A stretch of DNA of 64,000 bases from Paulinella micropora (GCA_009731375.1 BJOX01000151.1:703150-767149); one strand, 5' to 3'. Positions 40,652-56,118 are shown, counted from the stretch's first letter. A program made the numbers and translations. The notes: generated by a model from the letters alone, not told the origin.

Positions 40652-40832
40652 ATTCAAAAGAGTGTGTGTTGAACTCTTGCCCTTCCAATTTTCAGGAAAA
40701 AAATACATTAGTTCCTTCAAAATCTGTTGTTGAAGTGGCAGGGGTAGAGTCACTTTTTCACGGTTTCCCGTGACTTTTTTTAAAAGGTTTTTGATGCATT
40801 TCATGTCTGCTCCCAATCCTCTTCTCTTTCAG

Positions 40833-41039
40833 GAAGTGTACGCTCAGGCATCACGCCTGCCTTGGAAGGAGAAATCTAAGAAACTGTGGCCACAAACGTG
40901 GCAAACACATGTTCGTAAAGGAGTTATACAAGCCAAACATTACCGTCATTGGGTCAAGGTCCTGTTCGATGACGGAGAGAGACTGGAAGTTACAACCTAC
41001 TGGCTGAGACCTGTATTTGAGCAAACAGGCTCTTTATAA
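40833..41039 (+). CDS. candidate last exon of a host gene
   Basis: A strong acceptor (TCTTCTCTTTCAG) precedes an open 69-codon exon, ending at TAA 41037-41039, with AATAAA at 41229. The peptide (EVYAQASRLPWKEKSKKLW, HYRHWVKVLFDDGERLEV) has a short beta-rich FDDGE motif reminiscent of Tudor/Agenet-like folds, but I cannot assign it. It lies outside the LTR element, about 180 bp from its end. Confidence 0.45.
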   Translation, partial: EVYAQASRLPWKEKSKKLWPQTWQTHVRKGVIQAKHYRHWVKVLFDDGERLEVTTYWLRPVFEQTGSL

Positions 41040-41228
41040 CTTCCTGACGATCTGCCATCAGCAGAGACACTGTAATTTATTTCTGTTTATTGAATTCGAC
41101 CTTGAAAAACACATATATTTTTTTCATGTCATTGTTTGTTGCATTTCCTGACGTGCCTCTAGGAAACCAACAAAAACTAAAGCTCCTGAAGTTAAAACAC
41201 AATCCACTAGGTTGTTACTTCTCTTGTT

Positions 41229-41234
41229 AATAAA
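41229..41234 (+). terminator. poly(A) signal AATAAA
   Basis: Canonical signal 190 nt after the candidate last exon. Confidence 0.45.
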
Positions 41235-41329
41235 TTTTCATGCATTTCCAAGTTACTTTCTTGTCAGACCATTGCTTTCATTTCAACTCATTCGATTTTT
41301 TCAGTGTTTTTGCTTCTCTCTCTTTACAC

Positions 41330-42962
41330 ATACACATATACTGCTTGCAAGTACATGTTTTATGATTCAAACTTGACCTTGTGTGTCTGGCTTCAACATG
41401 CAAATTATTCTGGTCTAGGTGAGGCCGGATTTCATCAAGTCTATTTAGGTTGAAGGTTCGCACTCGATACGAGAGCTCTATAGTGAGAAAGCGTAGGATT
41501 TTTCCAACTCGTCGTATGATAGATCGCCACGGGGATCAGGCTTGATTGCAGATTAGTCTAGTTTTGTTGGTAGGGTCTTTGTTTTTCGGCAGTAGAGTGG
41601 TAGAGTGAATTGTCTCCTTACGGGTCCGAATGGATCCAAAGTGTTGAAGATTGTGTTTTATGAAGTCAGTGCGGTAGCTATAGGCATGTAGGAGGTCAGT
41701 ATGATTAGCAGGGACTAGAAGGAAGGAAGGCGCCTTGATTACTTCTTTTTGTATGCGTTCCCAGGTTATGACAGAGCATTCAACCCACAGTTCATTATTG
41801 TTTTCATAATTTGTGCTTGGACGACCAGTCGGGAGAGGCATATTTTCAGTTCCAGGACATCTTTGGCAGATACTGAGTTCGGGGGTAGTTCCGGGCAGGT
41901 TTCACTCAAGTTCTTGTAGATGTCAATAAGGCGACCAAGTAAGCGTTTGTTGCGATGAGGTAACTTGTCAGCCATGGCAAAGAGTAGGTTGGTTTGAGTT
42001 TTACAGTCGAGTTGATCCGAGCTTGACGTACGTCGCTTAGAGTCAGGTTCACGTTCAAAGTCTATCGTGGGGAGAGGTAGGGCTAGTTGTATACGCTTTA
42101 TAAAGGCAATGGTAGAGCTTAGGAGTGACTTGAGAATGAATCCAGGCGTGGGGTGCGGTATGGTAGCAGCACTGAGTCAGCCAACACGTCCTAAGATTCC
42201 TGGCTTTGACGCTAGTCGGAAGGAGGCATGCGATACCAGGATGCTTTTGTTCCAAGCACGAAAGATACAGGTCGGCTTCTTCATGGTGTGTGGTTGCAGT
42301 TTAAAGGAAGCAAGGTGTTTCGGGGCATTTATGGCTACGGGAGAGTAGGCTGTAGTTCCATTGACCTGCTTGTCAGTTTGTAAACTGCATTAGGAGTGTA
42401 GTGTGGCAAACATCAAGGGTAGCCATACAATCAAAGTAAAGCGGGGAAGAGGGATATTTGGGACGTCCTCGCTGCTGTTTTTGTTGTCTGTTCTTCTGTT
42501 CTTGCTCTTCTTTGTGACGGGCTAGGTTCGGTAGATAGGATGTCATGTAGGGCGTTGGACATCATAGCTTGTTTTCTTGGGTGTTGTAGTCAGTGTAGAA
42601 GCTGACTGGGAGCGAGAGCGAGCTTTAGTTGATTGTCGTGGTGAGAGACTAGGGTTAGTATCATAGCTTCGTTTTGAACTTTGTTGTGAGGTTGATTTAT
42701 GTCGGTCACGTTGCTGTTCTTGATCATTGGTCCATGGTCTATTGTAGTCACTAGGGTTATGTCTGTAGGTCTGTGGGGACGTGGAGTGCTGTTTGCCTGA
42801 GTGTAAGCGTTGGTGTCGTCGTTGAGGGCTTCGTCCACGACGTTGCTCATGGTTGTACCGTCTGCTGTCATGTTGGCTGGATTGTTGTTGGTAGTTGCGA
42901 CATGGAGAGCTAGACCTTCTTCTGCGGTATGGAGAGGTGGAACGGCTTCTTCTACGATTCAT
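41330..42962 (-). pseudogene. decayed minus-strand ORF with RS-rich N-terminus, type unknown
   Basis: Starts MNRRRSRSTSPYRRRR (ATG ending 42962) with an Arg/Ser/Gln-rich N-terminus to about 42545, a shift, then RGRPKYPSSPLYFDCMATLD. A later frame (about 42290-41766) reads MKKPTCIFRAWNK, has an in-frame TGA near 42180, and continues to MADKLPHRNKRLLGRLIDI. It overlaps another frame (SVITWERIQKEVIKAPSFLL) that meets a TGA near 41537 and continues to about 41330. Several breaks show it is dead. A retroelement Gag-type origin is possible. No domain is recognised. Confidence 0.4.
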
Positions 42963-43607
42963 GTGTGATGTCGTTAGCTTGAGTGCATAGAGTCGTTATT
43001 CCTTGAGCTGGCACCAGGGCGAGAAGGACGAGAGGGGTGGTCTCTGCGATGATCACTCATAGTATGCGGTCTGGTTGTGCAGACGTGTCGAATCCCGGAC
43101 CCTAAGCAGGGCAAGGATGCAGATTTAACTTTCAGAAATAGTTATTTAATAACTGTGGTTTACCTGACCACGAGTGACCGTGCTCACCATATTGCATAAG
43201 GTTAGATTAGTACTAAGGCTGGATAGTGAAAGGACAAGGACAAGGTAAAGGGGAAGGCGTGTATGGTCTGCAGTTCATATGAGCTGTACTCAAGACAACG
43301 GTTTTTGAGGGAACAAATCTGTGGTGCAACTTAACTGGTTTTCGGTTGAGTGGTAGCGGATGTTGTTGGGTTAGAGTGGAAGGGACGGTAGCACGGCCAG
43401 TGAGAAAATTACAAGTTGATATAGGTAAAAAAGGAAAATTGCTAGTGCAGTCAGAGTGAAAAATTAACGAGGTGATATAGGTAAAAAAGGAAATTGCTAT
43501 AGTAAAAATGGAAATTTTTAGAGTAAAAAGGGAAATTTTCCATAGCAAAACCCAAGTGAGAGATTAATAAATGGTAAAAGTTCTAGCTTGAAAAACAAGT
43601 TTTGTTA

Positions 43608-43733
43608 TGCATAATTGAGGAAATTTATTAGTTCCGTAACAAGTTATTCTCTTCTCTTTTATTCATGTCATGCATAATTGAGGAAACTTATTAGTTCCGT
43701 AATAAGTTATTCTCTTCTCTTTCATTCACGTTA
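43608..43733. repeat. 63-bp tandem duplication
   Basis: Two copies starting TGCATAATTGAGGAAA, at 43608 and 43671, with about four differences. Confidence 0.85.
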
Positions 43734-44366
43734 TTTTCTGAGATTTTAAATTTTGACTCTATTCAAATCTTTTTACGACTCCTTTTGTTTCCCGCTCAAG
43801 TTATATATATATATATATATTATAATCGTGTAATATATTAATTTCTATTACTGTTAATACCAGAGTAAAAATCTTGAATATGTAAAGTTAATATATATAT
43901 GTAAAAATTTCAACGTATAAAAAAAGTTTACGTTATTAAAGAAGTTATATTTGAAGCTGTGAAAAAAGTTTAACGTATTGAAAAAGTTAGACTACAAAAA
44001 AAGTTTAACTTTTTTATAAGGTAAAACTTTTTTATAAAATAGAATTTTTTTATAATATAAAACTTTTTTATAAAATATGATTTTTTTATAAGATAGAACT
44101 TTTTTATAAAAAAGAAAAATTTTTATAGAGTTTTGTGTGTTAACTTGAATGTCGCCCATTATATTTCCTTTCACTACTTTTATAATTGATTAATTTTTTA
44201 CGCATGGCTGTTTTAATAGAGAACAATATTACTTATTGGCGTGAATGAGGTATTTCTCGCCATATTAGTCATGATTCTTAGCAAAAAAAACAGTGTTAAC
44301 GCAAATATAAATACTAACGCTATGATTAAACTAAATGATCAAGTCAGTCAGTCAATCGATCTGTCT

Positions 44367-44397
<31 letters not shown>

Positions 44398-44467
44398 TAC
44401 TGTCAGTCAGACTGTATTATATTGATATTATATTATATGGTCTTGTATTATCTTATATTGTCTTGTC
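43734..44467. other. AT-rich DNA with short tandem repeats, no gene
   Basis: Contains a TA run (43801-43820), a tandem array of about 20-25-bp units with core ACTTTTTTATAA (about 43995-44115), and a CAGT array (44342-44400). No coding frame is supported. Confidence 0.6.
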
Positions 44468-44830
44468 TTATGTGGGTCCGTTCTGCCAGTAGAATCCGCT
44501 GACAAGGGCGTGACCCGAGCGCGGTGTCTCCATACCACACTCAACTATCTACAACACAGACAATAACAACGATCAACCATCTACAACACAATACAGATAA
44601 TTACAATTATGATATCTCAATACCACACTCTAGCTGCAGCACACATAACAACGATAATATCTCTCCATGCCACACTCAACCATCTACAGCATAAGAAATA
44701 ACAAGCGCAATATCCACCATCTCTACACGGCAAGAAATGTTGTTGTTGTTGTTGTTGTTGTTGTTGATGATGATGATGATGATGATGATGTTGAGGATGT
44801 TGTTGATGTTGTTGAGGACGTTGTTGTCGC

Positions 44831-44864
<34 letters not shown>

Positions 44865-45046
44865 GATCATGATGATGATGATGCTGATGATGATGATGCT
44901 GCTGCTGATGATGATGATGATGGTGACCTATCCATCCACCTATCCATCCGTCCATCTATCCGTCTATCCATCCATCCATCCATCTATCCATCTATCTAGC
45001 TACTCAGTGATCTTGTGATCTTATCGTTTGTGGACCTCCGTACGTG

Positions 45047-45077
<31 letters not shown>

Positions 45078-45264
45078 CCACCACCACCACCACCACCACA
45101 CCATCATCATTATCATCAAAATCATCATCATCGTCATCATCATCATCATCATCATCATCATCTATCTAGCTGCACAATTATCATTCTGTTGACCTCCCAG
45201 ACATCTCGTACGGGGTCATAGCGCTCCACAGAAGCAAGAATCGAGTGATCACCCCCCTACAGAT

Positions 45265-45330
<66 letters not shown>

Positions 45331-45373
45331 CACAGACAGACAGACAGATTGTGTGTGTATGAGAGAGAGAGAG

Positions 45374-45422
<49 letters not shown>

Positions 45423-45721
45423 ACTCCACAGATGTGGCGTGGTCTAAAAAAAAAAAGAAAAAAAATTCACATATCACTGCCGTCGCTCAAGTGGCACACA
45501 TGCTTGTCCAGCTTTGATTGCATCGCTCTCCATCAATCATCACAGCGCTGTGTACGACAATTTGGAAGGCCATCGTTTTCAAACGCTCTATGGCAGGGTC
45601 TTTTTCCATAATGTGTCTCTGCATTTTTGTTACCTCAAATGTGTTAATAAGAGAAAGACGGGTTATAGATAGATAGATAGATAGATAGGTAGGCAGGTAC
45701 GTAGGTAGGTAGGTAGGTAGG

Positions 45722-45783
<62 letters not shown>

Positions 45784-45825
45784 TGTATGGACGAGTTTGC
45801 CACTTACGTTATTTCAAGACGTACG

Positions 45826-45895
<70 letters not shown>

Positions 45896-45920
45896 CCTAC
45901 CTACCTACATACCTACCTAC

Positions 45921-45973
<53 letters not shown>

Positions 45974-46018
45974 CATCTATCTATCTATCTATCTATCCAT
46001 ACACCTATCCATCGATCC

Positions 46019-46066
<48 letters not shown>

Positions 46067-46092
46067 GTCTATCTGTCTGTCTGTCTACCTAC

Positions 46093-46123
<31 letters not shown>

Positions 46124-46162
46124 CTATCTATCTACTATCTATCTACTATCTATCTATCTATG

Positions 46163-46210
<48 letters not shown>

Positions 46211-46287
46211 CCATCCATCCCATCCATCCCATCCATCCATCCATCCATCCATCTATCTATCTATCTATCTATCTACCTATCTACCTG

Positions 46288-46322
<35 letters not shown>

Positions 46323-46447
46323 GTATATCTGTCTATCTATCTGTCTGCCTGTCTGTCTATCTGTCTGTCTGTCTGTCTATGTATCTATCTACCTATCTAT
46401 CTATATATCTATCTATCTATCTATCTATCTAACTACCTACCTATCTG

Positions 46448-46492
<45 letters not shown>

Positions 46493-46518
46493 ATCTATCT
46501 ACCTACCTACCTACCTAC

Positions 46519-46556
<38 letters not shown>

Positions 46557-46638
46557 GTCTATCTGTCTGTCTATCTGTCTGTCTGTTTGTCTGTCTGTCT
46601 ATCTATCTGTCTATCTACCTACCTACCTACCTACCTAC

Positions 46639-46720
<82 letters not shown>

Positions 46721-47861
46721 CTGCATGTCGACAGTAACATCTATACACTGTACTATGTAATGTTCACAATGTTCATATTACTATGATAGTATGTGTCAAG
46801 ACTGCTAATGCTCACACTCCTACCTGTCGTTCATCCATCCATCAATCTATCCCTCTCTCTCTCTCTCTCTTTCTCTGCCTATTTATCTATCTATCTACCT
46901 TGTCCCCTGCGACATATATCTACCTGTCTAACAAAACATCCATCTATCTATCTTTCAATATACTGCGATGCATGTATCCCCATCTATCCGCCACAAAATA
47001 TCTACGTACATATGCCTGCCCACTATCTACCTACCTATCTATTCATCTACCTTTCCTCCTGCGACGTATATCTGCCCACCCATCACCTGCATACATACAT
47101 ACATACATACATACATACATGCATACATACACATACACACACACACACACATATATATATACATATATATATATACAAATATATATTATTATACAAAATC
47201 TACGACAGTATATATATACATACAAATATATATATATATATATATACAATATATATATATATATATGTATATATATGTATACATACATACATATATACAT
47301 GCATACATACATACACATACATACACATACATACATACATGTATACATACATACATACATACATATATATATACATATATACATACACACACACACATAC
47401 ATACATATACATACATACATACATACATACATACAAACATACATACATACATACATACATACACACCGCCGCGGAGCAGAAATCGCGCTGAACATTCATG
47501 GAAGCCACCTAGGCGTATGTATGTATGTATGTATGTATGTATGTATGTTTGTATGTGTGTGTACGTGTGTGCGTGTGTGTGCGTGTGTGTTTGTATGTGT
47601 GTGTGTTTGTATGTGTGTATGTATGTATGTATGTATGTATGTATGTGTGTGTCTGTGTATGCAGGGTACTCATGCACGTGCATGTAGCAGATACCTGTTG
47701 TTTGTTGTTTGGTTGTTGTTGTTGTTGTTGTTGTTGTCGTCGTCGTTGTTGTTGTTGTTGTTGTTGTTGCTGTTGTTGTTGTTGTTTGTTGTTTGTTGTT
47801 GTTGTTGTTGTTGTTGTTGTGGTGTTGTTGTTGTTGTGTTGTTGCTGTTGTTGTTGTTGTT

Positions 47862-47899
<38 letters not shown>

Positions 47900-49406
47900 C
47901 GTTGTTGTTGTTGTTTCTGTTGTTGTTGTTGTTGTTGTTGCTGTTGCTGTTGTTGGTGTTCTTGTTGGTGTTCTTGTTGGTGTTCTTGTTGCTGCTGCTG
48001 CTGTTGATGACGTGATGGACGTGAATCATGATGCTGATGTGTTGGTGTTCTTCTTGTGCTATATACCATCTCCCACTTGTTCTGCTTGGCGTCGAAACGC
48101 TCCACAGAGGCTAAAAACAATACAATACAGTACAATACAGTAATATACAGTACAATATAGTACAATATAGTACAATACAAGACAATACAAGACAATACAA
48201 GACAATACAATACAATACAATAATACACATAGAATGCAAGGCAATCCAATATAATATAACGCAATGCAACACAGTACAATACAGTACAATACAGTATAGT
48301 ACAATACAGTAGAATACAGTACAATACAATACAATACAATACAATACACTGGGCATTCTATGCTATAGGTTGACCTAAACTAGATGTGCCTTCCGCCAAG
48401 TCATCGTGTCCACCTGTCAGGGGAAAAGGAAGGAAGAATATCTATGCATGTATGCGTGCATATGTCTTGTATGTGACCGATGGTATAGAATGCGCCATCT
48501 AGCACAGCCGCTGCGCAGAGGTCTCTTTTCCAAGCCATGTACGTATGCATGTGTACGTGTATGCATGTGTATATGTATGCATGTATGCAGACACTGATAG
48601 CGTTGGTGCAGCCCCAGTGCAGTGGTGCGTGCATGCATGCTCCCATGTAGGCATGTGTGCGCAGGTACGCGTGTGCGGAAATGTTATGTATGTGACCGAT
48701 GGCATAGAGTGCGCCATCTAGTACGGCCGCGGCTAGGCGGTGTCTTTTGCAGGCCATCGGGGCCACCGCCGTCCAGCGCTTAGTGTCCGTGTCAAAGGCC
48801 TAAGGAGGGGCAACAAAGGAGGAGTACATACATAAATCATACATCCATACAGACATACATACTACTACATACATACATGCACCTCAGTCCAGCATCTCCG
48901 TGCCATATGCCTAGATAGGAGCAAGGAAAGAAGAGACGGGAGGGAGGGGGGCGGGAGGAGGGAGAGAGAGAGAGAGAGATCTTGTCCGCCATATACTGGT
49001 GTTATACACATATGTATACATACATACATACATACGTACATACGTACGTACATACACACATACATACATACGTACATACGTACATACATACATACATGCA
49101 TACATACATGCATACATACATGCATGCATGCTGCATGCATGCATGCTGCATGCATGCATGCGATGCATGCATGCGTGCATGCATGCTGCATGCTGCATGC
49201 ATACATACATACATACATACATACATTACAATACATACAATACATACAATACATACATACATACATACATACATACACACACATACATACATACATACAT
49301 AGATACATGCATGCATGCATGTCTGCATGCATGCAGACATACATACATACATACATACATACATAGATACATACATGCATAAATGCATGCATGCATGCAT
49401 GCATGC

Positions 49407-49463
<57 letters not shown>

Positions 49464-49839
49464 CAGATACATACATACATACGCTTGCTAACCCAAAGGG
49501 CCGAAACAAAGAGAAAAAAATGAAGCCGAAAACGATATACTAACAACAACAACAACAACAACAAACAACAAACAACAAAAAATACAACAACAACAACAAC
49601 ATATGTACGTAGATACGCACCTCCACGGAGTTGAGGTGTCCCCCGAAGGAGCAGCCTCCCAGCACGTACATCTTATTAGCCAGCGAAGCGGCCGCGCAAC
49701 CAAAGCGCTCATGCTGCATGGGGGCCACAGTCTCCCTGAGCAAACGAGTGTTTGTGTGTGTGTGTTTGAGAGAGCAAGGNNNNNNNNNNTATGTATGTAT
49801 GTATGTATGTATGTATGTATGTGTATGCATGTACGTATG

Positions 49840-49873
<34 letters not shown>

Positions 49874-50129
49874 TGTATGTATTGTGTAGTGTGGGCGCCC
49901 TTTTGTGCCGCGCTGGCTGATGAGGCTCTGGCCAAGGTCAATCTTGTTGTTTATATGTGGAGAGGGAGAGAGGGAGATGGAGATGGAGATGGAGATTTCG
50001 AATAGATGGAGATGTAGATGTTCACAACAACAGCAACAACAACAGCAACAACAACAACAACAAGCTCAGCTATTTGTTTGTGCTGACGCAGGCGCAGACG
50101 AGGTTTCTACACAAGGTGCGTCTTCCCTT

Positions 50130-50170
<41 letters not shown>

Positions 50171-50181
50171 GGTAGAGGGAG

Positions 50182-50218
<37 letters not shown>

Positions 50219-50240
50219 AGGGAGGGAGGGAGGGAGGGAG

Positions 50241-50275
<35 letters not shown>

Positions 50276-50859
50276 AGAAAGAAAGAAAGAAAGAAAGAAA
50301 GAAGAAAGAAAGAAAGAAAAGAAAAAAGAGAGAGAGAGAGAGAGAGACACACACACAGAGAGAGAGAGAGACAGAGAGAGAGAGAGACAGAGAGAGACAG
50401 AGAGAGACCATGAGTTAGCTTCAATGTTGTAGCGCTCGGCGGAGCTGTGAATGAGACCAGGACACGCCCCGCCTACATACATACATACATACATACATAC
50501 GTACATACATACATACATACATACATACATACATACATACATGCATACGTACGTACCGTACCGTACCGTGCCATAAACGGTACGGTACGGAACGGTAAGG
50601 TACTATACGTTACCATACGCTGCGGTACGGTGTGGTACGGTGCTGTGCGGTGCTGTGCGGTGCGGTACGGTGCGGTACGGTGCGGTATGGTACGGTACGG
50701 TACGGTACGTACGTACGTACGTACGTACATACGTACATACATGCATGCATACATGCATGCATGCATGCATGCATACATACATACATACATACATACATAC
50801 CGATAGCATAGATGTCGCCTTGCAACACTGCCGCTGCACAAGATCCTGAAGATAGATAG

Positions 50860-50904
<45 letters not shown>

Positions 50905-50945
50905 GGATGGATGGATGGATGGATGGATAGATGGATAGATGGATG

Positions 50946-50999
<54 letters not shown>

Positions 51000-51043
51000 G
51001 TGACCTCGCTTCTGCGACATGCTGGCGGTTCGCTCCCAGCTAA

Positions 51044-51079
<36 letters not shown>

Positions 51080-51183
51080 GTAGATAGATAGATAGAGAAA
51101 TAGAGAGATAGAGAGATAGAGAGATAGAGAGATGGAGAGATAGAGAGATAGAGAGATAGAGAGATAGAGAGTAGGTAGGTAGG

Positions 51184-51234
<51 letters not shown>

Positions 51235-51305
51235 GATAGACCAATTCTTGACTGGGTCGAACTTGTCCATGGAAGACAGAGGAGCCCCTATATATGTGTG
51301 AATAC

Positions 51306-51370
<65 letters not shown>

Positions 51371-51404
51371 CCTACCTACCTACCTACCTACCTACCTACC
51401 TACG

Positions 51405-51452
<48 letters not shown>

Positions 51453-51554
51453 CATCTATCTATCTATCTATCTATCTTCTATCTACCTACCTATCTATCT
51501 CACCATAGATGTCAGAGCCGCCGAGCGCGAAGACATAACCACCCACAAGCATAG

Positions 51555-51601
<47 letters not shown>

Positions 51602-51893
51602 GCTAACTAACTAGCTAACTAACTAGTTAATAACTAACTATTTAACTAGCTAACTAACTACCTAGCTAAGTAACTACCTAGCTAACTAGCTAACTAACTC
51701 ACTAACTAACTCACTAAGTAGCTAACTAACTAGCTAACTAACTAACTAACTACCTAGCTAACTAGCTAACCAGCTAGCTAACTATCTCACCAGAGATGTC
51801 AGAGCCGCCGAGCGCGAAGACATAACCCCCAACAGTGACAGCGCTAACGCACATGTATGTATGTATGTATGTATGTATGTATGCATGTATGTA

Positions 51894-51936
<43 letters not shown>

Positions 51937-52017
51937 GCTGCTGCTGCTGCTGGGGATGATGATATTGTTGTTGTTGTTGTTGTTGTTGTTCTTCTTCTTC
52001 TTCTTCTTCTTCTTCTT

Positions 52018-52048
<31 letters not shown>

Positions 52049-52333
52049 GTGTTGTTGTTGTTGTTGTTGTCGTTCTTGTTTGTTCTTGTTCTTGTTGTTC
52101 TTGTCCTTGTTCTTGTCGTTGCTACGTCCTCTATCCGCAATCCATATCCGTAGATACAGTCCTGCCATAAGTAGATAGAGAGATAGATGAGTCGTACCCA
52201 CAACCGTCTCTCCCTTTGCTTTGGCTGAGAGGGCGTGATAGACTGTGCCATGCATTGCTGCCAGCGTCGAACAACTCAACTAGATAGATAGATAGATGGA
52301 TGGATGGCGGGATGGATGGATGGATGGATGGAT

Positions 52334-52399
<66 letters not shown>

Positions 52400-53060
52400 G
52401 GATGGATAGATAGATAGATGAGATATCGACTAATGTCAGAAAAAAGGAGCTTCTGATTTCGTCAACCAAGGAAGTCTGTGGGTAAAGTATTAACCCGATG
52501 CCCAGCTAAGCCGTGATGTTTGCACGGAAGGGACTGATACAGGCGATACCAAAATCTCCCTAGTACCAGGCGGGGCCAGGGCTCGTTCCATAAGCGCCCC
52601 TTGCAGAACGAGCTCCCACCTCCATTACAGAGGGCCCAGTAAGCAGATGGAGTTTCGAGACTGTTCGACAGTCTAGTATAAACCGACAGAGCACTGTGGG
52701 TTTTATTCCGGGCTCAACAAGCGAGAAAGGGCACCCTGAGGGAACAGGATTGTGCTTCCCGTCGCTATTTCGGCATGTGACTTATAGGCGTATGGCTAGG
52801 CACACATAAGGCACCCCACCACGGGCCCAGCACACCCACACCATCCCCTAATTCTCTGTCTGTCGACAGATGGCACCCATTTCAAAAAACCAAGCCCAAG
52901 GGAGGGTCAGTGACACCTCAAGTGGCCTTGGTTCGCTCCGTGGAGTAAGTGATGAGATCAACTGATCTCATCACTTACTCCACGGAGCGAACCAAGGCCA
53001 CTTGAGGTGTCACTGACCCTCCCTTGGGCTTGGTTTTTTTGAAATGGGTGCCATCTGTCG

Positions 53061-53109
<49 letters not shown>

Positions 53110-53764
53110 CGCATACATACATAACATAACAGACTTTTGCTGTGCCATGCGTTGATAACTGGGTCGAACAACTTAATTATAAGACACGTACATACAGAAC
53201 ATAGATAGATAGATAGATAGATAGATGAAATATCGACTAATGTCAGACAAAAGGAGCTTCTGATTTCGTCAACCAAGGAAGTCTGTGGGTAAAGTATTAA
53301 CCCGATGCCCAGCTAAGCCGTGATGTACTGATACAGGCAATACCAAATCTCCCTAGTACCAGGTGGGGCCAGGGCTCGTTCCATAAGCGCCCCTTGCAGA
53401 ACGAGCTCCCACCTCCATTACAGAGGACCCAGTAAGCAGATGGAGTTTCGAGACTGTTCGACAGTCTAGTATAAACCGACAGAGCACTGTGGGTTTTATT
53501 CCGGGCTCAACAAGCGAGAAAGGGCACCCTGAGGGAACAGGATTGTGCTTCCCGTCGCTATTTCGGCATGTGACTTATAGGCGTATGGCTAGGCACACAT
53601 AAGGCACCCCACCACGGGCCCAGCACACCCACACCATCCCCTAATTCTCTGTCTGTCGACAGATGGCACCCATTTCAAAAAACCAAACCCGAGGGAGGGT
53701 CAGTGACACCTCAAGTGGCCTTGGTTCACTCCGTGGAGTAAGTGATGAGATCAACTGATGAAAT

Positions 53765-53812
<48 letters not shown>

Positions 53813-53864
53813 GTCTGNNNNNNNNNNATATTATGGCTGACTGCGCCAGGCGTTGGTAGGTAGG

Positions 53865-53904
<40 letters not shown>

Positions 53905-53923
53905 CAGATAGATATATAGGTAT

Positions 53924-54005
<82 letters not shown>

Positions 54006-54051
54006 TGGAGGTAGGTAGGTAAGTAGGTATGTATGTATGTAGGTAGGTAGG

Positions 54052-54088
<37 letters not shown>

Positions 54089-54151
54089 GGATGGATGGAT
54101 GGATGGATGGATAGATAGATAGATAGTTAGATAGGTAGGTAGGTAGGTAGG

Positions 54152-54204
<53 letters not shown>

Positions 54205-54493
54205 GGGTAGATGGAGAGGGAAGGAGGGAGGCAGGGAGGGAGGGAGGGAGGTAGAGAGGGAGAGAGGGAGAGACGGAGAGAGGGAGGGAGGGATGGGGGG
54301 AGGGAGAGAGGGAGGGAGGGAGGGAGGGACAAACCGCTGGACAGGCGTGACTTTCCATCGAAGCCCCCCACAGCAAAGAGGCAAGGTCGAGGCAACGGCA
54401 CTAATCTTTCTTGTTTGGTGAGCTGTTGTTCCGACTGCCCGACTGACAACCCCACCCTCGTTGCCTCCTGCTTCACCGTCACCACCTGCCAAC

Positions 54494-54534
<41 letters not shown>

Positions 54535-54555
54535 AAATTATACATATATATATAC

Positions 54556-54587
<32 letters not shown>

Positions 54588-54818
54588 TTATATGCATACA
54601 TATATATATATATATATATATATTTCCAACAATAAGGGACACAGCCAAAATATCGCAGCGCAACGTGGACTTATACATGCATACACATATACATACATAC
54701 ATACATACATACATACACCACATCATGTATGTATGGTCGGTGTGTCTTTCTGCTTCGTGGCCAGTCTGTGTGTCTGTCTGTAGAAAAAAGAGACCATTTT
54801 GGGCCGTCGCTTCGCTTC

Positions 54819-54886
<68 letters not shown>

Positions 54887-56037
54887 GACCATTTTGGTCT
54901 GTCGCTTTGCTTCTAGATCTTGCAGACGCTTGGCGTATTTGGCTGCGGACAGCACAGGTGATGTGATTTTCATGCACAATCCTGTAGTGACGTTAGCTTG
55001 GAATATTTAGCTACGCACAGCACGTGCTGTAATCTTCAGCTGCAAATCGCTTTTAATAATGTTTGGCTGCAAAGAACACACGTGATGTCATCTTCATGCG
55101 CAAGCCTACAAGTCCTTGAGATGGGTGGGTATGTTTGTNNNNNNNNNNNNNNNNNNNNNNNNNNNNNNNNNNNNNNNNNNNNNNNNNNNNNNNNNNNNNN
55201 NNNNNNNNNNNNNNNNNNNNNNNNNNNNNNNNNNNNNNNNNNNNNNNNNNNNNNNNNNNNNNNNNNNNNNNNNNNNNNNNNNNNNNNNNNNNNNNNNNNN
55301 NNNNNNNNNNNNNNNNNNNNNNNNNNNNNNNNNNNNNNNNNNNNNNNNNNNNNNNNNNNNNNNNNNNNNNNNNNNNNNNNNNNNNNNNNNNNNNNNNNNN
55401 NNNNNNNNNNNNNNNNNNNNNNNNNNNNNNNNNNNNNNNNNNNNNNNNNNNNNNNNNNNNNNNNNNNNNNNNNNNNNNNNNNNNNNNNNNNNNNNNNNNN
55501 NNNNNNNNNNNNNNNNNNNNNNNNNNNNNNNNNNNNNNNNNNNNNNNNNNNNNNNNNNNNNNNNNNNNNNNNNNNNNNNNNNNNNNNNNNNNNNNNNNNN
55601 NNNNNNNNNNNNNNNNNNNNNNNNNNNNNNNNNNNNNNNNNNNNNNNNNNNNNNNNNNNNNNNNNNNNNNNNNNNNNNNNNNNNNNNNNNNNNNNNNNNN
55701 NNNNNNNNNNNNNNNNNNNNNNNNNNNNNNNNNNNNNNNNNNNNNNNNNNNNNNNNNNNNNNNNNNNNNNNNNNNNNNNNNNNNNNNNNNNNNNNNNNNN
55801 NNNNNNNNNNNNNNNNNNNNNNNNNNNNNNNNNNNNNNNNNNNNNNNNNNNNNNNNNNNNNNNNNNNNNNNNNNNNNNCCCCCCCCCCCCCCCCCTCTCT
55901 CTCTCTCTCTCTTTTTTTTTTCTTATCTCTATATCTTCTCTCTTTCTCTCTCTTTCATTCTTTCTCTTTCTCCCCCCTCTCTCTCTCTTTATATATATAT
56001 ATATATATATATATCTTCTCTCTTTCTCTCTCTCTCT

Positions 56038-56077
<40 letters not shown>

Positions 56078-56087
56078 ATATATATAT

Positions 56088-56118
<31 letters not shown>

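Noticed and set aside
45783-46760. Long open frames of Tyr/Leu/Ser/Ile repeats
   Set aside because: They are translations of CTAT microsatellite, open only because the repeat lacks stops.
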